Shown here: one piece after another, positions 15,402 through 23,645 of the stretch | Position numbering within the stretch: position 1 is the stretch's first letter | How the letters are laid out: each line of letters opens with the position of its first letter | Translations under genes and position numbers: made by a program | The notes under the pieces: generated by a model | Database searches by the model: none | What the model was told of the DNA's origin: nothing | What the model saw: only the letters and a program-made list of their open reading frames with translations | Assembly: GCA_964510955.1 (NCBI GenBank) | Contig: CAZEDW010000004.1 | Span: 93,116 to 157,115, forward strand | Direction of reading: 5' to 3' | Source: JAFLCM01 sp964510955 | Lineage (GTDB): Bacteria; Planctomycetota; Phycisphaerae; Phycisphaerales; UBA1924 | DNA: 64,000 bases

Positions 15402-17105
15402 TTGGGTCGCTTCGGGCGGTCTACCGGTATTGTGCACGGAGCCCCAGAGACCCTCCCGTTGACGCAGAACCCCCGTTCTGACAACTCCCAGACCGAAGGC
15501 TCCCCGCCCGGGGGCCCAGCGCCAAAGCGCGAGTCGCTCGCCGGCGCCGTCGGCGCGGGCATGACGTGGGTCATGCTCGCGACCTTTGTCAGCAAGATCG
15601 GGGCGTTCCTCCCGTTCATCTATGTCCCCAAGTTCATGCAGCCCAACGAGTACGGGCTGGCCATGCTGGCGGCGTCGGTTGCGGCGATGATCACCTGGGT
15701 CCGCGACGGGGGCGTCCGCGACCTCTTGATTCAGCGGGGCGACGACGAGTACCGCCGCATCGGTGGCGCCGCCTTCTGGTTGGCAACGGCGTTCAACCTG
15801 CTCGGCTTCCTGCTGCTCTGCGGCGTCGCCGCCGCGATTCCCCTGGCGGCGCAGGGCAACGCGGGTGTGCTGTCCACGATCATCCAGTATTTCGGAGGCG
15901 GGGAGGGCGGCACGCCCGAGCAGTGGACCAATCCCGCGCTGCCCAGGCTGCTTGTCGTGTGGGGCATCTGGCTCCCGGTGCAGACCCTTTCGTCGCTGCT
16001 CATCGCCCGGCTGCAGATGCTGCTTCGGTTCGGGCACACCAGCACAATCTCGACCGCCTCCAGCCTGCTCCGCAGCGTCCTCACCGTGTACCTGGCGTGG
16101 ATGGGCTACGGCCCCATCTCGATGGTCCTGCCGATGCTGACCTCCGCGGTGCTGGAGGGCGTGTGGGCGTTCGTGCTGCTCCGCGACCGCATCTGGCACG
16201 GGGGTCCGCAGTTCGGCAAGTGGCTTGGAATCCTGGATTCCACCAAGTGGCTGATGTTCGGCGTGCTCGCCACCAACGCCTTTGACTGGGCCGGCGTGCT
16301 CGCGAGCGGTTTCAAGGTTGAGTCCGAGGTCCTCGGGCGGTACACCTTCGCCCGGAACATCCCGATGCAGATCTACATCATCCTGAGCTTCAACCTCAGG
16401 TTGGTGCTTTTCCCGGCGATGTCGAAGCTGAAGGATAATCCGGCCCGGCTGCGCGATGCCACGCTGCGGGCCATGCGGGTGCAGATGCTGCTGGCGGCAC
16501 CCATGTGCGTCGGACTGGGGCTGGTGTGCGAACCGCTGATCCAGGCGATCTGGCCGGGGAAGCCAGAGTGGAACCAGTCCGCCGTCGCCGCGACAATTCT
16601 CTCAGTGTTCTTCGCATTCCGTACGACGTTCGGCCTCACCACGAGCGTGCTCATCGCCGCGGGCAAGTTCCGGGCCTGGGCGCTGCTCACGCTCCTGGAG
16701 GGCATCGGTCTGGGGGCGGCGGCGTGGTACGGAGCATCGCTGCACGAGCTCGCTCGCTGGATCGCCGGGACGGTCGGACTCTACCTGATGATCAGCCGTC
16801 TGCTGATGATCTCGTACACGGCGCGCGTCGTGGGTCTGCCGGCGCGCCAGGCGATCCTCGCGGTGCTCCCCCCGTGGCTGTGGTCCGTTGTGGTCGCCAC
16901 CGGGACCACGGTGCTCGCCAAGTGGGCCACAGACCGTCTGCCGCCCTTGGGCGATCTGGCGGCCCTCACCGGGCTCTTCGCGGTGCTGTTCCTCTACGGC
17001 ACCCGCCTGCTCATGCCCTTCCGACTCAATGAGTTCGTCCAGGTGCTGCCGGGCCGGCTGCGCTCGTCCGCGCGGGTGGTGCTCCGATTGCCTGAGCTGG
17101 CATAA
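15402..17105 (+). CDS. Oligosaccharide flippase, Wzx-like (MOP superfamily)
   Basis: Polytopic membrane protein with about 12-14 helices that would flip a lipid-linked oligosaccharide across the inner membrane. After a Pro/Ser-rich leader the core starts AGAVGAGMTWVMLATFVSKI and continues YVPKFMQPNEYGLAMLAASV, the typical first two helices of polysaccharide exporters. FVQVLPGRLR lies near the C-terminal end. The 5' end is uncertain: the frame opens at a TTG, and other GTG/TTG starts are possible before residue 50, so the true protein may be about 515-560 residues. It is divergent from the epimerase and completes the exopolysaccharide locus. Confidence 0.82.
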   Translation: MGRFGRSTGIVHGAPETLPLTQNPRSDNSQTEGSPPGGPAPKRESLAGAVGAGMTWVMLATFVSKIGAFLPFIYVPKFMQPNEYGLAMLAASVAAMITWVRDGGVRDLLIQRGDDEYRRIGGAAFWLATAFNLLGFLLLCGVAAAIPLAAQGNAGVLSTIIQYFGGGEGGTPEQWTNPALPRLLVVWGIWLPVQTLSSLLIARLQMLLRFGHTSTISTASSLLRSVLTVYLAWMGYGPISMVLPMLTSAVLEGVWAFVLLRDRIWHGGPQFGKWLGILDSTKWLMFGVLATNAFDWAGVLASGFKVESEVLGRYTFARNIPMQIYIILSFNLRLVLFPAMSKLKDNPARLRDATLRAMRVQMLLAAPMCVGLGLVCEPLIQAIWPGKPEWNQSAVAATILSVFFAFRTTFGLTTSVLIAAGKFRAWALLTLLEGIGLGAAAWYGASLHELARWIAGTVGLYLMISRLLMISYTARVVGLPARQAILAVLPPWLWSVVVATGTTVLAKWATDRLPPLGDLAALTGLFAVLFLYGTRLLMPFRLNEFVQVLPGRLRSSARVVLRLPELA

Positions 17106-17273
17106 AGCCCCCTGGTGCCGTGCCCGGGATGCACTCCCGGCAGGTTCTCGGAGCACGCTTGAAATATCCGGTTGCTCCATGCGTTTCACCCCCGGAGGCC
17201 GCCGCGTCCGGCGGTCTCGTACGCCGGTCGCGTCATCGCGGCCGTCGCTGGGAGACTGAAAGGGAGCATCGAC

Positions 17274-19961
17274 ATGGTGTGGTCAAAGAAGTGTTGGATG
17301 GGCCCGGCAATTCTGGCCCTCGTGGCCGGCGCGGCGCCGGCCCAGAACGGCTTTTGGAACTTCGAGTCGTCGCAGGTCCACCCCTTGGCGCTCACGCCCT
17401 CGGGTTCGACGCTTCTGGCGGTGAACACCGCGGACGATCGGCTGGAGACTTTCGACGTGTCCTCCGGGACGCCGGTGTGGACCGGGTCGATTTCCGTCGG
17501 CATGGACCCGGTGAGCGTCCGTGCCCGCACCGATTCGGAGGTGTGGGTGGTGAACCGGGTCTCGGACTCGGTCAGCATCGTTGACCTGGCCACGCGCAAG
17601 GTGACGCGCACCATCGGCACCGGCGACGAGCCCCTCGATGTAGCGTTCGCGTCGGGCAGGGCGTTCGTCACCGTCGCGGCCCTCAATCAGGTGCGCGTGT
17701 GGGACCTCGCGAATCTCGGGAACGCACCTTCGGTCATCGCGATCCAGGGAGAAGACCCCCGCGCCCTGGCCGTCAGCCCCGACGGCTCGACGGTGTACGC
17801 GGGCATCTTCCACTCCGGCAACAAGACCACGGCGGTGCCGGTGAACGTGGTCTCCCAGGCCAACTCTCCGTACGCGGGCCAGAACCCGCCGCCGAACTTG
17901 GGCAACACCTTCAGCCCGGCACTGACCCCCGGGAACCCGGCCCCGCCGCGCGTCGCCCAGATCGTGCGTCAGAACGCCGCCGGCCAATGGCTGGACGATA
18001 ACAACCGGAACTGGACGGCGTTTGTGAACTGGGGCCTGAACGACCAGGACGTGGCGATCATCAACGCCGCCTCGCTGGGCGTCAGCTACGCCAAAGGGAT
18101 GATGACCACCGTCTTTGCGCTGGACGTGAGGCCCGACGGCACCGTCACCGCGGTCGGCACCGAGTCGCTGAACCAGGTCCGTTTCGAACCCAACGTTCAG
18201 TCGGTGTTCATCCGCTCGCAGTTCGCCAGTTTCAGCCCCAGTGCGCCGTCGACCGTCAGCAGCCTGGACCTGAACCCCCAGATCAACTACGCCGTCCGCA
18301 CCGTGCCCGAGGCGCAGCGCGTGGACGCCCTGGGCGACCCCCGCGCCATCGCGTGGCTGCCATCGGGCGCCAAGGGCTACGTGGCCGGCATGGGCTCCAA
18401 CAACATCGCCGTCATCTCCGCCTCGGGCGGGCGCCTCGCACGGATCGATGTCGGGCAGGGGCCGACGGGTCTGGCCGTTTCCCCGACCGGGGCCCGCGTG
18501 TTCGCGCTGAACCGCTTCGCCGGGTCGGTCTCGACCATCGACACCGCCACCGACACCGAGCTGTCGCGCGTCAGTTTCTTCGATCCCACGCCCGCGGCCA
18601 TCAGGAGCGGGCGCCCGATGCTCTACGACACCAAGCTCACCAGCGGCCTGGGCCAGGCCTCGTGCGGATCGTGCCACATCGACGGGCGCAACGATGGTCT
18701 GGCGTGGGACCTCGGCAACCCCGCCGGCACCGTGAAGACCATCGACCAGGCCTGCCGCCAGGGCCCCAACGGCTGCCGCGACTGGCACCCCATGAAGGGC
18801 CCCATGATCACGCAGACGCTGATCGGGACCACCAACGGCACGCCGCTGCACTGGCGCGGCGACCGCGAGAACATCGCGGCCTTCGCCCCGGCGTTCACAG
18901 GTCTGCAAGGGCTGGCCGCGGAGCCCTCCGCGGCGGACATGCAGAACTTCACCAACTTCCTCGCCACCATCCGCTTCAGCCCCAACCCCAACCGCAACCT
19001 CGACGGCACGCTTTCGGCCAGCCTCCCCTCATCCGGCGGCGGCACCGGCAACGCAATCACCGGGCTGAACGTGTTCAACACGTTTGGCAGCGTCGGGCCG
19101 CCCGGCCCCGGCGCCCTCACCTGCCGCGCCTGCCACACCGACCGCCTCGGCTCCAGCCTCGCCCTTGACGACCCGCAGCTCCCGGCCAACACCCAAGCCC
19201 TGAAGATCTCACCGCTCAATGACGTCTACGAACGCGCCGGGATGTTCTTCAACAGCCTCGTGAACAACCGCGGCTTCGGATTCAACCACGACGCCCGCAG
19301 CGATTCGCTCTTCAACCTGCTCGGCCCCGGCTTCAACTTCCCCAACAACGCCACCGGCATCCAGCAGCGCAAGGACGTCGAGGCGTTCATGCTCAGCTTC
19401 TCCACCGACACCCACCCGGCGGTGGGCCAGCAGGAAACCCTGGACGGCACCAATAACGCCACGCCATCCGTTGCCGCCCGCCTGACCACCTTCCAGAACC
19501 AGGCCAACGTCCCCAACGTCGGCATGATCGCCAAGCGCGTCATCGGCGGCGTCGAGCGCGGCTGGCAGTACCTCCCCGGCGGCAACGCCCAGAGCGACAC
19601 CGCCGGTAACGTGGTCAGTTGGAGCGCCCTGCTCGCCAGCGCCACCGTCAACTCACCGGTCACCGTGACGGTGGTCGCCCTCGGCACCGAACGTCGCATG
19701 GGCATCGACCGCGACACCGACGGCGCCCTTGACGGCGACGAGCTCGCCCTGGGCTACAACCCCGCCGACGCCGCCAGCGTCCCGCCCCCGTGCCCGGCCG
19801 ACCTCAACGGCGACAACACCACCAACACCCTCGACCTGACCCTCCTGCTCTCGCACTTCGGCCAGAGTGTCGCCGCCCACACCAACGGCGATATCAACGG
19901 CGACGGCGTCGTGAACATCAACGACCTGACGCTGCTGCTTGGGCGTTTCGGCGGGTGCTGA
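17274..19961 (+). CDS. Secreted beta-propeller di-haem protein with dockerin
   Basis: Secreted protein of 895 residues. I chose ATG 17274, with AAGGGAG just upstream and a signal peptide ending APAQNG; the longer frame adds a non-signal leader. The first half is a YVTN/YncE-like propeller (LAVSPDGSTVYAGIF, GPTGLAVSPTGARVFALNRF). The second half has two haem-attachment motifs, CGSCH at residue 464 and CRACH at residue 617, as in cytochrome c peroxidase/MauG-like proteins. The end is a dockerin-type pair of EF-loops (ADLNGDNTTNTLDLTLLLSH and GDINGDGVVNINDLTLLLGR) finishing in GGC. It probably acts outside the cytoplasm in electron transfer or oxidation; substrate unknown. A terminator follows. 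Confidence 0.85.
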   Translation: MVWSKKCWMGPAILALVAGAAPAQNGFWNFESSQVHPLALTPSGSTLLAVNTADDRLETFDVSSGTPVWTGSISVGMDPVSVRARTDSEVWVVNRVSDSVSIVDLATRKVTRTIGTGDEPLDVAFASGRAFVTVAALNQVRVWDLANLGNAPSVIAIQGEDPRALAVSPDGSTVYAGIFHSGNKTTAVPVNVVSQANSPYAGQNPPPNLGNTFSPALTPGNPAPPRVAQIVRQNAAGQWLDDNNRNWTAFVNWGLNDQDVAIINAASLGVSYAKGMMTTVFALDVRPDGTVTAVGTESLNQVRFEPNVQSVFIRSQFASFSPSAPSTVSSLDLNPQINYAVRTVPEAQRVDALGDPRAIAWLPSGAKGYVAGMGSNNIAVISASGGRLARIDVGQGPTGLAVSPTGARVFALNRFAGSVSTIDTATDTELSRVSFFDPTPAAIRSGRPMLYDTKLTSGLGQASCGSCHIDGRNDGLAWDLGNPAGTVKTIDQACRQGPNGCRDWHPMKGPMITQTLIGTTNGTPLHWRGDRENIAAFAPAFTGLQGLAAEPSAADMQNFTNFLATIRFSPNPNRNLDGTLSASLPSSGGGTGNAITGLNVFNTFGSVGPPGPGALTCRACHTDRLGSSLALDDPQLPANTQALKISPLNDVYERAGMFFNSLVNNRGFGFNHDARSDSLFNLLGPGFNFPNNATGIQQRKDVEAFMLSFSTDTHPAVGQQETLDGTNNATPSVAARLTTFQNQANVPNVGMIAKRVIGGVERGWQYLPGGNAQSDTAGNVVSWSALLASATVNSPVTVTVVALGTERRMGIDRDTDGALDGDELALGYNPADAASVPPPCPADLNGDNTTNTLDLTLLLSHFGQSVAAHTNGDINGDGVVNINDLTLLLGRFGGC

Positions 19962-20005
19962 GCCGATCGCGTCCCCCCAAAGCGCGAAATCCCGAACTGT
20001 TCTAC

Positions 20006-20049
20006 CCCGCGTCCCGCGCCGGCTCTTCGGCCGGGACGCGGGTTTTCGT
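20006..20049 (+). terminator. Rho-independent terminator after the di-haem gene
   Basis: CCCGCGTCCC (20006-20015) pairs with GGGACGCGGG (20033-20042), with extra pairing inside the loop, followed by TTTTCGTTT. It lies 45 bp after the stop codon. Confidence 0.88.
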
Positions 20050-20072
20050 TTCTCACGCCCATAGCATCCGGC

Positions 20073-20618
20073 ATGTCGAATGACGCGCATCGATGGAGCA
20101 TCTCGTCACGCTCGGTGGTCTTCAAAGCCCGCAAGTGGGAAGTCGAACGAAGCCTTCGGCGCCGCGACGGCGATGATCGTGAGCACGAGTTCTTCACGCT
20201 CCGTATCCCCGACTTTGTTCACGTGATCCCCGTCACGCCGACAGGCGAGCTTGTCATGGTCCGTCAGTTCCGTCATGGGCTGGAGGCCCCGACGCTGGAG
20301 TTTCCGGGCGGCCTGCTCGACCCCGGCGAGGCGCCCGAATCGGCCGCCCGCCGGGAGATGTGCGAAGAAACCGGTTACGACGCGCCCATGCTGGCCGCGC
20401 TCCCGGTGCTCCATCAGGCGCCGGCGCTGATGAACAACCGGGCCTGTTTCTTCGTGGCCCAGGGGGCCACCCGCGCCAGCGTGCAGGCCCTGGAAATCAC
20501 GGAAGACATCCGCGTGGTCCTGGTGCCGCGTGCCCGAGCGACGGAGTTGATCCGCCGGGGCGAGATCACCAGCGGCATCCAGGTTGCCGCCCTGTTGCTC
20601 TACCTCGCGGGGGCATGA
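20073..20618 (+). CDS. NUDIX hydrolase, ADP-ribose pyrophosphatase-like
   Basis: Cytosolic hydrolase of 181 residues that cleaves nucleoside diphosphates linked to another moiety. The Nudix box is complete: GGLLDPGEAPESAARREMCE followed by ETGYD, matching GX5EX7REUXEEXGU. The preceding VIPVTPTGELVMVRQFRHGL and the Glu-Phe-Pro-Gly turn resemble ADP-ribose/ADP-sugar pyrophosphatases of the NudF group. The substrate is inferred from this resemblance only. It stands alone between a terminator and a lipoprotein gene. Confidence 0.88.
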   Translation: MSNDAHRWSISSRSVVFKARKWEVERSLRRRDGDDREHEFFTLRIPDFVHVIPVTPTGELVMVRQFRHGLEAPTLEFPGGLLDPGEAPESAARREMCEETGYDAPMLAALPVLHQAPALMNNRACFFVAQGATRASVQALEITEDIRVVLVPRARATELIRRGEITSGIQVAALLLYLAGA

Positions 20619-20795
20619 ATCGCCAGGTCCGGCGGGGGGGGGGGACCGGGAGGGCCGCCGCGAACTCGCCTCGAGAAGCCTCTCGGGCACCCCCGCTTCG
20701 CCGCGGCGTTTCCGAACCTGGGAGCGCCAACGGCCGATACAAGCTGGGCTATCCTGAAGGCCCCCGGCTCCTTTGCCCCGTCGAAAGACCCTTCC

Positions 20796-21686
20796 ATGAC
20801 CCGAACCTCCAGACTCCTCGGCTCGCTCCTCCTCGCCGTCGCCCCGCTCGGCGGCTGTTCGGTCGTCGGCGGCGGTGCCCGCACCGCCATGCTCGCCGTG
20901 CCGCCGGACACCGAGGTGCTTGCGGTTGACGTTCGCAACGTCCGCGGGAGCGTCGAGCTGCGGGTGGACCACCACCTGACCGAGGCGCGCGTCGAGAGCA
21001 ACGTCGCGGTGAATCCCGGCGGCTCGGTCAGCCCGAACCAGGAGAAGGAGATCATCGGCGCCGTGGACGTGACCGCCGAGATCAAGTCCGAAGCCGGGCG
21101 TTCCATCCTGAAGGTCGATTCCACCAGCCAGCGCGCACAGGCCGAGGACCAGCGGGTGGACATCAAGATCACGGTGCCGCGCTGCGACGGGGTCAGCATC
21201 GAAAACCGCGGCGGCCTGGTGATGGTGGTCGGCGCCGCCGGCGCCCACCACATCGTCAACCGCGCCGGCGTCATCGAGGTCCGCACCGACAAGCCGATCA
21301 TCGACCCGGTTACCCTCACCACCACCGACGGCAACATCTACTACCAGGTCCCGCCCGGCTCCAGCGGCAAGCTTGACCTTGCGACCCTCAACGGCGAGTG
21401 CGCCTACCGCGACGAGGTCAGCAACGCCAAGGACGTGTACTACACCAAGCAGACCTTCTCGACCGTTCTGAACAACGGCGAAAACCCCGTGGTGGCCCGC
21501 ACCAACCAGGGCGACGTGCGCGTGTGGGTCATCAAGGACCCGATCGGGCTGACCCGTGCCATCAAGAAGTCGCTGCCGGACTTCCAGGATTACCTGTACC
21601 TCGACGGCTCGCAGCGGTTCAGGCGGAACCTTCCGGACGATGAACCGCGAAACACAGATTATGCCCGCTGGTACAACTTAAAGTGA
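20796..21686 (+). CDS. Lipoprotein with DUF4097-like beta-strand domain
   Basis: Exported lipoprotein of 296 residues. The signal peptide LLGSLLLAVAPLGGCSVVGG has a lipobox LGGC. The mature part is rich in short strands: VDVRNVRGSVELRVDHH, IKITVPRCDGVSIENRGGLV, GAHHIVNRAGVIEV. This pattern is that of the DUF4097 adhesin-like beta-helix family (inference from pattern). The C-terminal 60 residues are more polar and end DYARWYNLK. Its last 68 bp overlap the convergent VOC gene. A -10-like TATCCT lies about 40 bp upstream but no -35 is clear. Confidence 0.7.
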   Translation: MTRTSRLLGSLLLAVAPLGGCSVVGGGARTAMLAVPPDTEVLAVDVRNVRGSVELRVDHHLTEARVESNVAVNPGGSVSPNQEKEIIGAVDVTAEIKSEAGRSILKVDSTSQRAQAEDQRVDIKITVPRCDGVSIENRGGLVMVVGAAGAHHIVNRAGVIEVRTDKPIIDPVTLTTTDGNIYYQVPPGSSGKLDLATLNGECAYRDEVSNAKDVYYTKQTFSTVLNNGENPVVARTNQGDVRVWVIKDPIGLTRAIKKSLPDFQDYLYLDGSQRFRRNLPDDEPRNTDYARWYNLK

Positions 21687-22071
21687 TCCGCCGGCAGGCG
21701 TCCCAGGCGCCGGCTTCCGCGTCGGGCGCCGGGGGCGGCTCCACCCAGCGCACCTTCCCCGCCAGTCGGGAGGCGATTTCGCGCAGTTCCCGGGGACTCA
21801 CCGTGATGGCGATCCGCCGGTAGCAGCCCGGGGCTGCGCCCATCACCGGGCGTGGGAGGCAGCTCGTGAAGCTCACCACGACGCCGGGGCAGCCCGGGCG
21901 CACAAACCGCCGGGTTTCGTCGGAAAACCCCTCGCGGATGCGCTCGACTTCCTTGAAACCAAACAGGCCGCACCATTCGGACGTGGTGGCCTCCAGGTTC
22001 TGGCATTCGAGATTGACCTCGAAGACACCCTGCGCGGGGGCGAAATAGGTGGGGTGGGCCGGGGTGGACAT
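21619..22071 (-). CDS. VOC-superfamily (glyoxalase-like) protein
   Basis: Protein of 150 residues with the vicinal-oxygen-chelate layout: FEVNLECQNLEATTSEWCGL then FGFKEVERIREGF at the N-terminal module, and ITLSCTSGHNLCFAV near the end. Members include glyoxalases, dioxygenases and antibiotic-binding proteins; the metal ligands are not clear enough to predict a reaction. I start at MSTPAHP, three codons inside the longest frame. The 3' end overlaps the convergent lipoprotein gene by 68 bp. Confidence 0.65.
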   Translation of the reverse strand: MSTPAHPTYFAPAQGVFEVNLECQNLEATTSEWCGLFGFKEVERIREGFSDETRRFVRPGCPGVVVSFTSCLPRPVMGAAPGCYRRIAITVSPRELREIASRLAGKVRWVEPPPAPDAEAGAWDACRRITLSCTSGHNLCFAVHRPEGSA

Positions 22072-22161
22072 CGGACCCACAGTAGCACGCAGCGGGTATC
22101 CCCGCGCGGTGCGCCGCCCCCAAGCGGTCCGGCCATCGCGGTCGCTCGGACCGTCCCGCCC

Positions 22162-23070
22162 TCATCCCACGTCGCTCGCCTGACGCTTGAGCTGCTCGCG
22201 CTGCACCTGGGCGACGTACTTGCAGAGCTGCTCGACAATGAAATCCTGGTGGTCCTTCTCTCCCCCGAACTCGAACATCATGCCGGCGTAGAGCCGCTGC
22301 GTCGAGTCGATGTGGGTGTGGCGCACCCGGGCCGCCACGCCGATCGGCGCGGGGATGTGCGGCTCCAGCCGCAGCCGGAGCCAGTAGAGCTTGTTGCCCT
22401 CCACGGCCCCGCGCACGTCCTGCTCGAACATCACCCCCACGCCGCCGCCGCCGATGTTCATCAGCGTGCCGTGAATGGGGGGGCCGACGTGGGGCATCAC
22501 CGCGTCGTTGTGCGGCTTGCCGATGCGCCCGATCACCGGGCTGTGCCCGGCCTCTTCGACCTGCACCCGCACCGCGGCCTCGGCGACTTCCACGCTCGCC
22601 GGGTCCAGCACGGGGAAGCACTCGATCTTCGGGAGCACCAGCCCGACCGTGCCCACGCGGTAGAAGTTGCGGCGCTGGCAGCGCTCGACCTCGACCGGGG
22701 CGGCCAGACGGAGCGCACCCACGCGGACCCGCCCGTTGAGCTGCACGCTGGCGCGCCCGAGGTTCTTGGTCCGGAACATCCAGCGGTTCTGCCCGATCGC
22801 GATGATGGCGACGAGGTCGATGCCGTTTTCGATGCGGATGGTCTGGCCGAGGGCCATCGGCTCCTCGACCTGGATCTCGTCGTCGGTGATGCTGAGGATC
22901 CGCACCCGCCAGATGACGTTCTGCCCGGCGCCGGAGTCATTCGGGTCGGACGTGCCGTCAACGTACCGCGGCAGCGTGATCTCCAGCGAGCCGTTGCGCT
23001 CGTGGATCTGCTCAAGGCTCTGACGCCAGTTCTCGCTGCGTGATCGTGTGGCGGGCACGGCGTGCTCCAT
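22162..23070 (-). CDS. PilZ-domain protein, YcgR-like
   Basis: Protein of 302 residues with a two-domain YcgR-like plan: an N-terminal beta-barrel (ITDDEIQVEEPMALGQTIRI) and a C-terminal PilZ domain, which in the family binds cyclic di-GMP. The RxxxR-type motif is present as CQRRNFYRVG. The second motif, usually D/NxSxxG, reads NIGGGGVGVMF, so the Ser is Gly; binding is likely but not certain. The insert between the two motifs is longer than in YcgR (about 85 residues). Family members control motility or exopolysaccharide, both represented in this window. No other c-di-GMP protein is nearby. Confidence 0.78.
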   Translation of the reverse strand: MEHAVPATRSRSENWRQSLEQIHERNGSLEITLPRYVDGTSDPNDSGAGQNVIWRVRILSITDDEIQVEEPMALGQTIRIENGIDLVAIIAIGQNRWMFRTKNLGRASVQLNGRVRVGALRLAAPVEVERCQRRNFYRVGTVGLVLPKIECFPVLDPASVEVAEAAVRVQVEEAGHSPVIGRIGKPHNDAVMPHVGPPIHGTLMNIGGGGVGVMFEQDVRGAVEGNKLYWLRLRLEPHIPAPIGVAARVRHTHIDSTQRLYAGMMFEFGGEKDHQDFIVEQLCKYVAQVQREQLKRQASDVG

Positions 23071-23645
23071 TGACCCCCGGAACCAGGGACGCTTCGACCA
23101 TCGGGCGCGCGGACGCGCCGGTGGGGGTTACCCCGATAGATCGGGTCGTTTATGGGGACGGTTGAGCCGGCTTCGCGCACGCCCTGGCACGGGCCTTGGC
23201 GCGGACTCCAGCGTGGTTATTGGTCCGGGTGGTCGCCCGCTTGGGGAGCCGTGGTGCGCGTGCCGCACTCGGGGCAACACCCGTCCGGAAGCCCGTGAAG
23301 GCCACATCCGCAACCCTGGCCGAGCCCGGGACGCCGCCCGTGTTCCGGCCAGGTTCAAGCCGCCAACCGCGGGCCACGCGAGCGACGGGGGCGGCGCGCC
23401 GCGCGTGAAAATAACGACAGCGTTTTCTACATGCTCCGCGAGGATCAGTTGGGGCGATTTACGGTCATCGCCACTGAGCAGCGCGGCGGATGCAAGCATC
23501 GCGGAACCCAAGTGAAGCGTTTTACCAACTCGAGTGTTTGGGCTACTTTGAAGACCCGTCAAAAAAGACATGTAAAACGGTTTACTTAGCCCCTTGCTTG
23601 TGGCACGATATCCGTATCGAGTCCCCCGACCCCTCGGAGCTGACC
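23071..23645. other. Intergenic region upstream of the amylase gene
   Basis: No gene is supported here; the frames present lack coding bias. The last 130 bp become A/T-rich and contain the amylase control region, listed separately. A further TTTACGG-like word lies near 23459-23465. Confidence 0.5.
23518..23585 (+). promoter_or_regulatory. LacI-type operator and probable promoter of amylase gene
   Basis: GTAAAACGGTTTAC (23572-23585) is a near-perfect palindrome with central CG, the hallmark of LacI-family operators. The same half-site in reverse, CGTTTTAC, occurs at 23518-23525. A candidate promoter TTGAAG (23548-23553) and TGTAAA (23571-23576), spaced 17 bp, would be overlapped by the palindrome, so binding should repress. 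No LacI-family regulator is in the window. Confidence 0.6.

Noticed and set aside
14466..16199. 577-residue minus-strand frame across the epimerase and flippase genes
   Set aside because: Its sequence is Arg/Gly/Pro-rich with no domain, and it overlaps two well-supported genes in other frames.
23600..23620. Sigma-54-like TGGCACG before the amylase gene
   Set aside because: The required GC of the -12 element is not at the correct distance, and no enhancer-type site was seen.
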